The notes beneath the pieces are model-generated. The model was not told the origin of the DNA and made no database searches. It saw only the letters and a list, made by a program, of their open reading frames with translations. A stretch of 36,361 nucleotides of DNA from Candidatus Daviesbacteria bacterium (lineage in GTDB: Bacteria; Patescibacteriota; Microgenomatia; Daviesbacterales; UBA10151): positions 1 through 36,361 of the forward strand of contig JAQTPP010000008.1 of NCBI GenBank assembly GCA_028712705.1, in the 5' to 3' direction. Below are positions 8,405 to 15,753 of this stretch, in pieces (position 1 is the stretch's first letter; each line of letters starts with the position of its first letter). The translations under genes were made by a program, and so were the position numbers.

Positions 8405-8671
8405 ATGGCTAAAAAGAATAATCAGAGGTTCGTATTTCATAAAGAGTTGATGAAACAATTGGTAACTCTGTCAACCTCAGCTTTTGGTCTGGCAGCTGCG
8501 CTGGCCTGGAATGAAACCATCCAACAAACAGTTAAAGAATTCATTGAACCAAGATTGCCTGGTTTGGGAATTTTATCCAGATTCATTTATGCCATCTTGG
8601 TAACAACACTGGGTGTCATAATAACTTTTCAACTGTCCCGTCTAGCCTCAAGATGGGGAATTAAGAGATAA
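8405..8671 (+). CDS. DUF5654 family small membrane protein
   Basis: 88 aa. The segment LSTSAFGLAAALAWNETIQQ followed by a second hydrophobic stretch FIYAILVTTLGVIITFQL is the layout of the DUF5654 family, found widely in Patescibacteria and archaea: two membrane segments around a conserved AALAWN motif. Function unknown. TAGAAT is 6 nt before the ATG with no room for a Shine-Dalgarno site, so the mRNA is predicted leaderless. It converges on recF and ends in a hairpin. Confidence 0.85.
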   Translation: MAKKNNQRFVFHKELMKQLVTLSTSAFGLAAALAWNETIQQTVKEFIEPRLPGLGILSRFIYAILVTTLGVIITFQLSRLASRWGIKR

Positions 8672-8696
8672 CCACATTCAGTTTACATGAATGTGG
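8672..8696. terminator. Hairpin between convergent DUF5654 and recF genes
   Basis: CCACATTCA-GTTTACA-TGAATGTGG, perfect 9-bp arms. It starts just after the DUF5654 stop and also codes for the last residues of RecF (HIHVN). No T tract follows on either strand, so it may protect the 3' end rather than terminate. Confidence 0.5.
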
Positions 8697-9781
8697 CCAT
8701 CTTCCACCCTCAAAATCCTGGCAGAATCTAAAAAATCTTTTGGGATGTTTTCCAAGTCCACTGTAGCAATAATTGTTTGCTGTTTACTAACTACCCCCAC
8801 CACATGAGCCCTGTGAGGAGCATCCAGTTCGGAAAATACATCATCCAAAAGCAGTATTGGTCTTTTGCCTAAACTAAAGGCCATATATTCCAGTTGTAAA
8901 AGTTTAAAAGCCAAAGTTCCTATCCTTTGCTCGCCTCTGGAGCCGAAATGAACCATATTCCGATCTTTCAGGTAAATGCGAAAATCATCCCTATGAGGAC
9001 CAATCAATGTTGCAGCCGCAGCTACCTCCCTGCCGTTTGTTTCAACCAACCTCTCAGCTGTCAGCTTACTCTGCATATACTCAAATCTATATTCTCCTAA
9101 AGGCTTTTCTAATCTATTTATAAAATCAAAAAAGATAAGCCTTTTATCTGAGATAATCTCTCCGTTTTTAACAAGTTCTTTTGTCCAGTAATCCAGTTCA
9201 TCTACTCTTGCATGTCCATCTCTGATTCTTTTTAAAATTCTATTCCTGGCTGTTAAAAATTGTTCGTAACTAGTCAGAGCTTTCTTATATCCCGGGTCAA
9301 TTTGTGCCAGTGCCAAATCCAAATGCCATCTCCTGAGACCGGGAGGTCCGGTTATCAAATTGATATCAGCTGGATAAAAAATAACTGCCGGTAAATTTCC
9401 AATAAAATCCACAATTCTCCTCCCAATCCCGTTAATCAAAACTTTCTTTCTAAAAAGCACGTCCTTGGTGGGTTTGTTGATAATTATCAAAAGTTCAATA
9501 TCTCCGCCAGTCTTCAACCCTGAGAGACTCAGACCCGAATTGACTGGCGGACTATCCACCAAAAACCCCTCGATCTTGGTAAATTCCTCCTCTTTTTTTA
9601 TCAATTCATCTTCTGTTTCCACCCGCAGCGACTTAGCAGTGGAAAGAAGATAAATTGCCTCCAAAAGATTGGATTTCCCGACAGCGTTGTTACCAAGCAA
9701 AATGGTCGGTCTTTGGTCAAAGTTTACCTCGAGCGTTGAATAATTTCTAAAATTAGTTAAATTTAATCTTTTTAAAAACAT
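8678..9781 (-). CDS. recF: DNA replication/repair protein RecF
   Basis: 367 aa SMC-like ATPase that helps load RecA at single-strand gaps. Walker A GNNAVGKS (30-37), FRNY near the start as in other RecF, and the C-terminal Walker B/D-loop LLLDDVFSELD. An in-frame nested hairpin adds residues about 78-93 (SPPVNSGLSLSGLKTGGD) to a loop between strands of the head domain. Not next to dnaA-dnaN here, so its context is unusual compared with many bacteria. A relative of the repeat element found in polA sits just upstream (9797-9950). Confidence 0.94.
   Translation of the reverse strand: MFLKRLNLTNFRNYSTLEVNFDQRPTILLGNNAVGKSNLLEAIYLLSTAKSLRVETEDELIKKEEEFTKIEGFLVDSPPVNSGLSLSGLKTGGDIELLIIINKPTKDVLFRKKVLINGIGRRIVDFIGNLPAVIFYPADINLITGPPGLRRWHLDLALAQIDPGYKKALTSYEQFLTARNRILKRIRDGHARVDELDYWTKELVKNGEIISDKRLIFFDFINRLEKPLGEYRFEYMQSKLTAERLVETNGREVAAAATLIGPHRDDFRIYLKDRNMVHFGSRGEQRIGTLAFKLLQLEYMAFSLGKRPILLLDDVFSELDAPHRAHVVGVVSKQQTIIATVDLENIPKDFLDSARILRVEDGHIHVN
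9504..9550. repeat. Nested hairpin insert in recF
   Basis: Outer arms CCGCCAGTC / GACTGGCGG (perfect 9 bp) enclose an inner CTGAG-AGA-CTCAG. In frame within recF, in a region of variable length in the family. Confidence 0.7.
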
Positions 9782-9796
9782 ATATTCATTAAGTTA

Positions 9797-9950
9797 GGAG
9801 CAGCGAAGTCACAAGTAAACAAAAAGTGTTGAGGATTTTGTGCTGACTGTCTCGATGATTCAAAATATGGTCTTCCACAAAATTCTCACAAGCGAGCAAC
9901 GATACTAGCGTGCGAGTGATTTTTTGTTACTTCGACGAGCTGCTCACTCC
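9797..9950. repeat. About 150-bp element with inverted ends, copy A (recF-MFS intergenic)
   Basis: Left end GGAGCAGCGAAGTCAC, right end ACTTCGACGAGCTGCTC, with further dyads inside (AGGATTTTGTG / CACAAAATTCT). The segment GTGCGAGTGATTTTTTGT is shared with copy C at 34.5 kb, and the ends are shared with copy B inside polA. The MFS gene's TGA stop lies in the right end. It has no coding capacity of its own and fills the whole gap between the two genes. Confidence 0.75.
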
Positions 9951-11317
9951 CCTTCCCAATGTCCTAACCCTAAAAATTCCCTCACCCGATAAGACAACTC
10001 TCTCTTTCTGAAAAAGAGAGAGGGCTTTAACCCAAACAGTCCCATCAATATGATTATTACACCAAGTCCGATAAAAATCGGCCCAGTCCCAAAAACATCT
10101 GCCAAAACTCCGGAGAGTAAAATCGGAAGCAGTGACAGCCCATACATAGCCACACCCAATACTGAAAATACCTTAGCCCGATCTTTTTCAGAAGTGTTTT
10201 GCTGTAAAACTGTCTGCGATGGGACTAAAATTGAAATTACAGCAATGCCCAGCAAAAATGATCCTGCCACCAACACTTGGCTTAAAGATGGTTGGTAGAA
10301 AAATGGCTGTGGTCTGGGATAACCCAGATAACGAATGGCAGGTGAAATGATTGGGGCAATACCTACAATAAAAGACAAAAGGCCAGCAAACAAAATTGAC
10401 CATCCCACTAATTTTCTTTTCATCAGCCTATTGCCAAATCTACCTAAAATCAGCCCGCCAATCACAATCCCCACCCCTAAAGGAATAACCAGAACATATG
10501 TGGCATCAGTAGCTTTAATATGAAGGGATTTTTCCAAAAAGCCCGGGACTAAAACTGCCACAATCCCGATCCCCATTTGTACTCCTGCCAAAATTATTAT
10601 TGATGTTAAAACTGGAAGTTTCCCTCTAATGAGGCGAATAGTATCCAAAATCTCAATTAGTCCAATCTCCCAAATTCTGCCATATTTCTTTTCCGAAAGG
10701 GCACGAATCAGCCTTTGTCCTTGTATATCAGGCAAAGACTTAATAGAAGGAAATTTCAAAGATAATAAAAAGGCCACAGCTAAAGCAATTCCTTCCAATC
10801 CAAATACCCAGTTGATGCCTAAATGATTAAGAAGTGGCCCTGACAGACCAAACCCCACCAAGAATGCGGAATAAAGGGTGACGGAAAAAATGGAGTTGGC
10901 GGTAATTAGTTGATTTTTTGGAACTACAAGCGGGATGGCTGAGGCTTCGGCCAAAGCATAAAATTGGCCTAAGGCATTAACAAAAAAAGTAATTATAAGA
11001 ATAGCCGGCAGAGAAGTTTTTAAAAAAATCAGACTAAAAAAAGATAAGCCCAAGAAAAAATTAATCACCATGATGATTTTGCGCCGATCGATAATGTCTA
11101 CCAATACTCCTGCAAATAAACCCAAAATTACTGCCGGCAGGTAAATTGAAAAAAGCAAAGCAGAAACAGCAGTATTAGAGTCTGTTAGCTTAAAAACCCA
11201 AAGGATCAGAGCAAAATTTAGGGAATTAAAAGACAGTTGAACTAGAATTTGATTAATCCAAAGATTTAAAAACCCCCGGTTTGCAATTACCGAGGCGAAG
11301 TTTGTTTTTTCGCTCAT
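9944..11317 (-). CDS. MFS transporter, probable exporter
   Basis: 457 aa from ATG 11317 (MSEKTNFASVIANRGF). ORF upstream of this start would include a hairpin and the -10 region. About 12 hydrophobic segments in two halves with a central loop of about 50 residues (around 200-250 in the longer reading). Loop 2-3 has DIIDRRKIIMV, the motif A variant seen in the MFS_3/EntS-like drug and siderophore exporters; NFALILWVFKLT also fits that group. Substrate unknown. TATAAT at 11354-11349 (minus strand) with a GC hairpin (11324-11340) in the short leader. Confidence 0.88.
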   Translation of the reverse strand: MSEKTNFASVIANRGFLNLWINQILVQLSFNSLNFALILWVFKLTDSNTAVSALLFSIYLPAVILGLFAGVLVDIIDRRKIIMVINFFLGLSFFSLIFLKTSLPAILIITFFVNALGQFYALAEASAIPLVVPKNQLITANSIFSVTLYSAFLVGFGLSGPLLNHLGINWVFGLEGIALAVAFLLSLKFPSIKSLPDIQGQRLIRALSEKKYGRIWEIGLIEILDTIRLIRGKLPVLTSIIILAGVQMGIGIVAVLVPGFLEKSLHIKATDATYVLVIPLGVGIVIGGLILGRFGNRLMKRKLVGWSILFAGLLSFIVGIAPIISPAIRYLGYPRPQPFFYQPSLSQVLVAGSFLLGIAVISILVPSQTVLQQNTSEKDRAKVFSVLGVAMYGLSLLPILLSGVLADVFGTGPIFIGLGVIIILMGLFGLKPSLFFRKRELSYRVREFLGLGHWEGE

Positions 11318-11323
11318 AAACCT

Positions 11324-11340
11324 GCCCGCCTTTGGCGGGC
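11324..11340. repeat. GC hairpin in the MFS gene leader
   Basis: GCCCGCC-TTT-GGCGGGC, perfect 7-bp arms, 7 nt before the MFS start codon and downstream of a TATAAT. In mRNA it could limit ribosome access. Confidence 0.55.
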
Positions 11341-11376
11341 CAAAGTTCATTATACTACACTCATTTTTGGCATTTG

Positions 11377-11450
11377 GGCCTGCCCGCAATGCTTACCTGC
11401 CCGACAATACTAGTCATAGCAGGCGGGCGCACTAGCGTTGGCAGGCGGGG
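11377..11450. repeat. GC-rich imperfect palindrome at the mutM 3' end
   Basis: Contains inverted forms of GCCTGCCCGC and GGCAGGCGGG plus ACTAGT / CACTAG parts. The mutM stop codon and its last Zn-finger codons lie within it. It may serve as the mutM terminator, though no clean T tract is seen. Confidence 0.45.
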
Positions 11451-12361
11451 CAAAAGTAGGTGCCGCGGCCAGCCAGGGTGATTTTGCGAATTTTACCTTT
11501 GCAACCTTGGCAAGAGTAACCTTCTTTACCATAAACCTTGGCATAATCCAAAAAGTAACCCTTATGCCCTTCAGGATCTACAAAATGGGCTCTGGTTGAA
11601 CCTCCATGCGCTATTCCATCCCTGAGCGCTTTAATTATCCCGCTATGTAGTGCCTTAAATTCCCTATCTTTCATATCTCCCACTTTTTTGCGCGGATCAA
11701 TTTTGGCATTAAAACAGGCTTCATTGGAGTAAATATTTCCTACTCCGGAAAGCACTGATTGATCCATAATCGCCGCTTTCACAGGCATGCTTTTATGTCT
11801 CAATAGATTTTGTTTTAACACTTGCCATGTAAAATCTTTCTCCAAAGGCTCCGGTCCCAGTTTTTTAAATAAACTGTCCACTGTAGCCTGTCGCCTATCC
11901 ACTATCTTCACCCACCCAAAACGCCGCTGATCATTAAAATAAAGATGCGAACCGTCGGAAAAACTAAAAATCACCCTGGTATGTGAATTTGGCATCTTTC
12001 CCAGCATATCCTCTGTCGGATGACCACCTATCATTCTCTTGCCGTCTTCATATATTAATTGACCTGTCATTTTTAGATGAAAAAGGAGTACCGCATTCTT
12101 GTCATCCTGGAGGGAGGCGTTAGCCGACCGATAGGATCTAGATTCTATCGCTTCACTGCGTTTCGCTCCAGAATGACTACTCAGATCCACTCCTAAAATC
12201 TTAGCTTTTCTCCAGATTTTGAGTACATTCTTACCCTGGGCTAAATCAGGATTTCCAATGAAAGATTTTTCGGAAAGAATTTGAATTTTTTGGATCTTTA
12301 ACCCAATAATCTTTTTCTGTAAACCAAGCTTAATGATTTCTACTTCAGGAAGTTCCGGCAT
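11432..12361 (-). CDS. mutM: Formamidopyrimidine-DNA glycosylase (MutM/Fpg)
   Basis: 309 aa; the family norm is about 270-275. It removes oxidised purines such as 8-oxoguanine and cuts the abasic site. Catalytic N terminus MPELPEVE (Pro2 nucleophile, Glu3), the Lys in HLKMTG, the SGVGNIYSNEA helix-two-turn-helix, and a C-terminal zinc finger CxxC...CPAC are present. The extra length is an in-frame palindromic repeat at residues about 62-88, in the turn between the strands ending ILGVDL and starting AVLLFHLKMTG. E. coli MutM has only a short turn there. TAAAAT lies 6 nt before the ATG, so the mRNA is probably leaderless. Confidence 0.96.
   Translation of the reverse strand: MPELPEVEIIKLGLQKKIIGLKIQKIQILSEKSFIGNPDLAQGKNVLKIWRKAKILGVDLSSHSGAKRSEAIESRSYRSANASLQDDKNAVLLFHLKMTGQLIYEDGKRMIGGHPTEDMLGKMPNSHTRVIFSFSDGSHLYFNDQRRFGWVKIVDRRQATVDSLFKKLGPEPLEKDFTWQVLKQNLLRHKSMPVKAAIMDQSVLSGVGNIYSNEACFNAKIDPRKKVGDMKDREFKALHSGIIKALRDGIAHGGSTRAHFVDPEGHKGYFLDYAKVYGKEGYSCQGCKGKIRKITLAGRGTYFCPACQR
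12101..12177. repeat. REP-like palindromic element inside mutM
   Basis: Begins GTCATCCTGGAGGGAGGCGT, has GATAGGATC / GATTCTATC in the middle and ends CGCTCCAGAATGAC. Same family as the two carB copies. Translated as SSHSGAKRSEAIESRSYR and onward on a surface beta-turn. Confidence 0.88.
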
Positions 12362-12392
12362 GAGGTTATTTTACCACTAAGAAGAACTATCA

Positions 12393-12683
12393 TTACTCAA
12401 AGCCTGCTCGCCTAAGAACCAGCACTGCAGCGGCAAAAGGAGCAAATAATACCTCCTTCAATAGAGAAGGAGGATTAAGATCTAAGCCTAAAGCCTCAAG
12501 ATCCTGTTTCAGCTGTGGATCCAGTCCTACAGACGAACTATTCCTTCTTACATTGACCCGGTCTGCCATCCGTCTAACCCAAGTTATTGGACCTAATCCT
12601 CCACTCCTATCTACTGTTGATGTTATTGATGCTCTTCTTGCCAATTCTGTAAGCCCATCTTTTATCCATTCAGCCGAAGCCAT
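12393..12683 (-). CDS. Small hypothetical protein with C-terminal hydrophobic segment
   Basis: 96 aa, not recognised. N-terminal amphipathic part with several Arg, and a C-terminal stretch LLKEVLFAPFAAAVLVL that could insert in a membrane. The strongest support that it is real is its promoter: TTGACA (12719-12714) and TAGATT (12695-12690), 18 bp apart, with the -10 ending 6 nt before the ATG. Start by leaderless initiation is inferred. Confidence 0.6.
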   Translation of the reverse strand: MASAEWIKDGLTELARRASITSTVDRSGGLGPITWVRRMADRVNVRRNSSSVGLDPQLKQDLEALGLDLNPPSLLKEVLFAPFAAAVLVLRRAGFE

Positions 12684-12689
12684 ATCTTT

Positions 12690-12719
12690 AATCTAAATCA
12701 TTTTTCTATATCCTGTCAA
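12690..12719 (-). promoter_or_regulatory. Promoter of the 96-aa gene
   Basis: TTGACA, 18-bp spacer, TAGATT (or 17 bp to TTAGAT). The -10 ends 6 nt from the start codon. Confidence 0.65.
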
Positions 12720-12796
12720 TCCGGTTCTTCAAACACTAAATACAGAAAGAAGAATAATATCTACTAAAGTAACTATAATTTCTGTATACTCAAAAG

Positions 12797-12937
12797 ATGA
12801 TAAATGAAAACTTTGTAATATTAGGAGTTGTCATAGCTATATTAGGAAGTTTGAAATATGTGGTTGAAACTATTCAAGGAAGAGTTAAACCTAATAGAGT
12901 TACCTTCTTCTTAGGAAAAGTAATTAAATCAGTTTAA
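12797..12937 (+). pseudogene. 46-aa remnant of a multi-pass membrane protein
   Basis: MINENFVILGVVIAILGSL is one membrane segment, followed by KPNRVTFFLG and then a stop. I recall the KPNRVTxFLW motif from a larger (about 200 aa) Patescibacterial membrane protein in which more hydrophobic segments follow; here the frame ends nine residues after the motif starts. It is likely a 3'-truncated copy, though a functional small protein cannot be excluded. TATACT ends 6 nt before the ATG (another TATAAT at 12774-12779), so transcription signals look intact. It overlaps the convergent ABC permease end by 14 bp. Confidence 0.5.
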
Positions 12938-13712
12938 CCAGCCTTCCGCTTTTTAGGACTTTTTTAAATATAAAAGTGAAAAATACAACTGAACCAGTCA
13001 TATAAGCTATATTTAGTAGTGTTGCCAGCCAAAATGAATTAAAATCGAACTGGCCAGATTTTAGAGTATACCTCATTCCCTCAAAAACATGAGCAATGGG
13101 TAAAACAAAAGCAATCTTTTGTAAAACAGGAGGCAAAACAGAAATCGGATAAAAAACAGCTGCAAAGGGCTGGACAAAAAACGGCAAAATCCAAGTTAAG
13201 GGACCAATGGTATGACCATATCTTAAAATCAAAGATACATTAAAAATGCCAAAACTGACGGCAAAAATAAACAAATTAATCCAAAGTAGCGCCAAACCAA
13301 ATCCCAGGCTGGTAATTTGAAAGTTATAGAAAATCCCTGCCATTAGCCACATAGAGGTTAAGGCAATAATAATTTTAATAAAACTAATTGTTAAAAGCCC
13401 GGTTAAAAATTCCCAAAATGTAATTGGCGAGGCCAAAAGATTAATGATATTACGATCCCAGATCTCATACATAAAATTAACCCCGATATCCGTACTAACC
13501 TTTTCAAATACCACCCAAAGAATCATCCCTCCAAGTAAAAATGCTGCCAGAGATGAGGATTGAATATTTTGTACATACTTTGATAAAAATCCCCAAAGCA
13601 CTAAAACCAAAACCGGAGATATAATCACATCAAAAAACCTCTCCAGTTGGTGCATGGTGGTAAAAATATGACGCAAGATAATGGCAAAAACTCTATTAGG
13701 ATTCATAGTCAT
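12924..13712 (-). CDS. ABC-2 type transporter permease
   Basis: 262 aa with about six hydrophobic segments in the ABC-2 membrane domain layout (N-terminal amphipathic helix, PISVLPPVLQKIAFVLPIAHVFEGMR near the C-terminal third, the motif typical of drug and polysaccharide exporters). It overlaps the ATPase gene by 4 bp (ATGA), so the two are translationally coupled and form one exporter, presumably two of each subunit. Substrate not predictable. Confidence 0.9.
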   Translation of the reverse strand: MTMNPNRVFAIILRHIFTTMHQLERFFDVIISPVLVLVLWGFLSKYVQNIQSSSLAAFLLGGMILWVVFEKVSTDIGVNFMYEIWDRNIINLLASPITFWEFLTGLLTISFIKIIIALTSMWLMAGIFYNFQITSLGFGLALLWINLFIFAVSFGIFNVSLILRYGHTIGPLTWILPFFVQPFAAVFYPISVLPPVLQKIAFVLPIAHVFEGMRYTLKSGQFDFNSFWLATLLNIAYMTGSVVFFTFIFKKVLKSGRLVKLI

Positions 13713-14467
13713 TTTGTCCTTGTGAGATGGATAAACACATCCCGCAAATTAGCCTCCCCTGTCTCTATATCTAATACTTGTTGGGTCAGTTCCAAGGGTG
13801 TGCCGGAAGCCGTGATTTTTCCATGGTTAATAAAAATAACCTTATCCGCTATTTCTTCTATTTCCCACATGTTATGAGAGGTGTAAAGGACAGTCATACC
13901 TTCTTCTTTTTGAATTTGTTTAAGCAATTTTATGCCTTTATCCACTACATCAGGATCCATAGAAGCCATTGGTTCATCCAAAAGCAAAAGTTTGGGTTTA
14001 TTCAGTAAAGCCTTACAAAGGCTGGCTCTGGCCCGCTGGCCGGTGGAAAGGTCACGGATAGCTTTATTCCGCAGATTACTCATTTCAAAAATCTGCAAAA
14101 GTTCGTTGATTCTTTTTTTGGCATCAGGAACCTCATAAAGTTTGGCATATACCAGTAAGTTTTCCCAAACTGTTAAATTCCAAGGCAGATGAAAGTCAGC
14201 TGAGGCATAATTGACATTGACCATAATCTCACTTCTAAATTTGGTCACGTCTTTATCAAAAATGTGAACTTTACCGCTGTCTGGTTTAATTAAACCCAAA
14301 ATGCAATAAATGGTGGTGGATTTACCTGCGCCATTAGGTCCTAAAAACCCCAAAATCTGCCCTTCTTCCAAGTCAAAAGAAATATCATCAATGGCCACAA
14401 ATCCGGCAGATGCCGGACCAAAACTTTTCCGTAAATTTTTAACCTCTAAAACTAGATTTTTAGCCAT
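13709..14467 (-). CDS. ABC transporter ATP-binding protein
   Basis: 252 aa. Walker A GPNGAGKST (43-51), signature LSTGQ (140-144, variant of LSGGQ), Walker B LLLLDEP (about 160-166), D-loop SMDP and switch histidine TSHN (H198). The usual Q-loop glutamine is not obvious: the position reads NYASADFHLP, seen in a subset of ABC-2 exporter ATPases. An in-frame dyad (14402-14420) codes for GPASAG at residues 17-22, between KSF and VAIDDISF, where most relatives have only two or three residues. It powers the adjacent permease. Confidence 0.93.
   Translation of the reverse strand: MAKNLVLEVKNLRKSFGPASAGFVAIDDISFDLEEGQILGFLGPNGAGKSTTIYCILGLIKPDSGKVHIFDKDVTKFRSEIMVNVNYASADFHLPWNLTVWENLLVYAKLYEVPDAKKRINELLQIFEMSNLRNKAIRDLSTGQRARASLCKALLNKPKLLLLDEPMASMDPDVVDKGIKLLKQIQKEEGMTVLYTSHNMWEIEEIADKVIFINHGKITASGTPLELTQQVLDIETGEANLRDVFIHLTRTK
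14402..14420. repeat. TCCGGC-N4-GCCGGACCA dyad in the ABC ATPase gene
   Basis: TCCGGC-AGAT-GCCGGA plus CCA. In frame; codes for GPASAG. Arms and trailing CCA are identical to the copies in the aldolase and glpX genes. Confidence 0.75.
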
Positions 14468-14476
14468 ATATTTTTT

Positions 14477-14567
14477 GACGGTGGACGATGGAAAATAGAA
14501 GATGGTATTTTGAGGATAGAGGTTAGAAGTTAGAAATCTATCTTCTATTCTCTACCATCTATCGTCT
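14477..14567. repeat. Degenerate heptanucleotide array, intergenic
   Basis: Thirteen consecutive 7-mers can be laid out without gaps: the first eight mostly start with GA (GACGGTG, GACGATG, GAGGATA, GAGGTTA, GAAGTTA), the last four are close to their reverse complements (ATCTTCT, ATTCTCT, ACCATCT, ATCGTCT). The array is thus partly inverted and could fold. It fills most of the leader of the ABC ATPase gene; no clear promoter was seen in 14468-14744. Confidence 0.75.
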
Positions 14568-14647
14568 GATCAGTCACTCTATTGTAAATTAGATTGAGGC
14601 TAATTACTAGAGATAGCACTGATACTACCAAGTTTGTAACTAAATGT

Positions 14648-14726
14648 GTCATTCTGGGAAGGAGTGAAACGACGACTCCAGAATCTGGATTCTGGACGCG
14701 CTCGAAGACTCGCTAGCCAGAATGAC
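14648..14726. repeat. REP-like palindromic element downstream of the aldolase gene
   Basis: Begins GTCATTCTGGGAAGGAGTGA and ends CTAGCCAGAATGAC, with an inner CCAGAATCTGGATTCTGG. Same family as the copies in carB and mutM; this one is intergenic, 18 bp past the aldolase stop. Confidence 0.85.
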
Positions 14727-14744
14727 AAAAGTAGGTATCTCAGG

Positions 14745-15746
14745 TTAAGCGGGCTTGACAGACCTAGCAGTAGCTACTTTTTTAGCTCTTTCCAAAAATG
14801 CTTTTTGGGCAGCTGTTATATTTTCCGATTTTCCTGCCCAAGAATTTAGCGCTTCTTCCTGCAAAGCTCTGCCGTATGAAAAAGACAGCTGCCATCCGGC
14901 ATCTGCCGGACCAATTCTATTTATAGCAGCCAAATTTTCTGTAGCCTGATCCGGTGTTTGACCTCCGGACAAAAAGACAATTCCGGGAACCTCTTTTGGT
15001 ACCACTTCTTTGAATGTGTCAATGGTAACCTTGGCAATCTCATTTGCACTTGCCTGAGTCGGGCTTTCTTTTCCGGAAATCACCATATTGGGCTTTAAAA
15101 GAGTCCCGGAAAGTTCTACTTTGTAAAGTTTCAACTGCTCGTAAACAATTTTTAATACTTGTACAGTCACTTCTTGGCATCTTTTTAAATCATGCCCCCC
15201 ATCCATTAAAACTTCCGGCTCTACAATTGGCACCAAATCAGCCTCCTGGCAAAGGCCGGCATATATAGCCAGCGAGTGGGCATTTGCCAAAATACAAGCC
15301 TCTGAGGGCATCCCGTTACCTATTGTGTAAACTACTCTCCATTTGGCAAATCTTGCACCCGAAGTTTTATATTCTGTTAACCGCTCTCTTAAACCGTCCA
15401 ACCCTTCAGTCATTTTTTCTTCAGGAAAATTAGGGATCTCTTTTACTCCCTTATCCACTTTTATCCCCGGAATAATTCCTTTGCTTTCCAGATATTTTGG
15501 AACACTCACACCATCAATTGATTGCCTGATTGTTTCATCATATAAAATCACCCCTGAGATACACTCCTCTATCCCGGGAGTGGTAAAAAGCATCTGTCTG
15601 TAAGATAGATTGGTTTCCGGATTTGAAGAAACGCCGATTTTATCAAACCTTTTTTGGATAGTTTTGCTTGATTCATCAGCTGCCACTATCCCCTTTCCCG
15701 GGGCAACCATAGCAGAAACTGTTTGTTTTAGTGTATTGATATCCAT
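14745..15746 (-). CDS. Class I fructose-bisphosphate aldolase
   Basis: 333 aa. Schiff-base type aldolase: interconverts fructose 1,6-bisphosphate with DHAP and glyceraldehyde 3-phosphate. GILAADES-like start (GIVAADESSKTI, 19-30), AKWR with Lys135, VEPEVL with Glu176, and the Schiff-base lysine in LLKPNMV (Lys218); FLSGGQ and FSYGRALQ for phosphate binding. This is the eukaryote-like class I form. An in-frame dyad codes for GPADAG in the segment before WQLSFSYGRALQ. It starts 7 nt after the glpX stop, so the two are one operon and suggest gluconeogenic flow to fructose 6-phosphate. Confidence 0.96.
   Translation of the reverse strand: MDINTLKQTVSAMVAPGKGIVAADESSKTIQKRFDKIGVSSNPETNLSYRQMLFTTPGIEECISGVILYDETIRQSIDGVSVPKYLESKGIIPGIKVDKGVKEIPNFPEEKMTEGLDGLRERLTEYKTSGARFAKWRVVYTIGNGMPSEACILANAHSLAIYAGLCQEADLVPIVEPEVLMDGGHDLKRCQEVTVQVLKIVYEQLKLYKVELSGTLLKPNMVISGKESPTQASANEIAKVTIDTFKEVVPKEVPGIVFLSGGQTPDQATENLAAINRIGPADAGWQLSFSYGRALQEEALNSWAGKSENITAAQKAFLERAKKVATARSVKPA
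14895..14913. repeat. TCCGGC-N4-GCCGGACCA dyad in the aldolase gene
   Basis: TCCGGC-ATCT-GCCGGA plus CCA; in frame, codes for GPADAG just before the conserved C-terminal FSYGRALQ region. Confidence 0.75.
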
Positions 15747-15753
15747 TTTTTTC

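Noticed and set aside
11318..11389. MFS start at 11389 with 24 extra residues
   Set aside because: The extension is coded by a palindrome and the TATAAT region; ATG 11317 is followed by normal MFS sequence.
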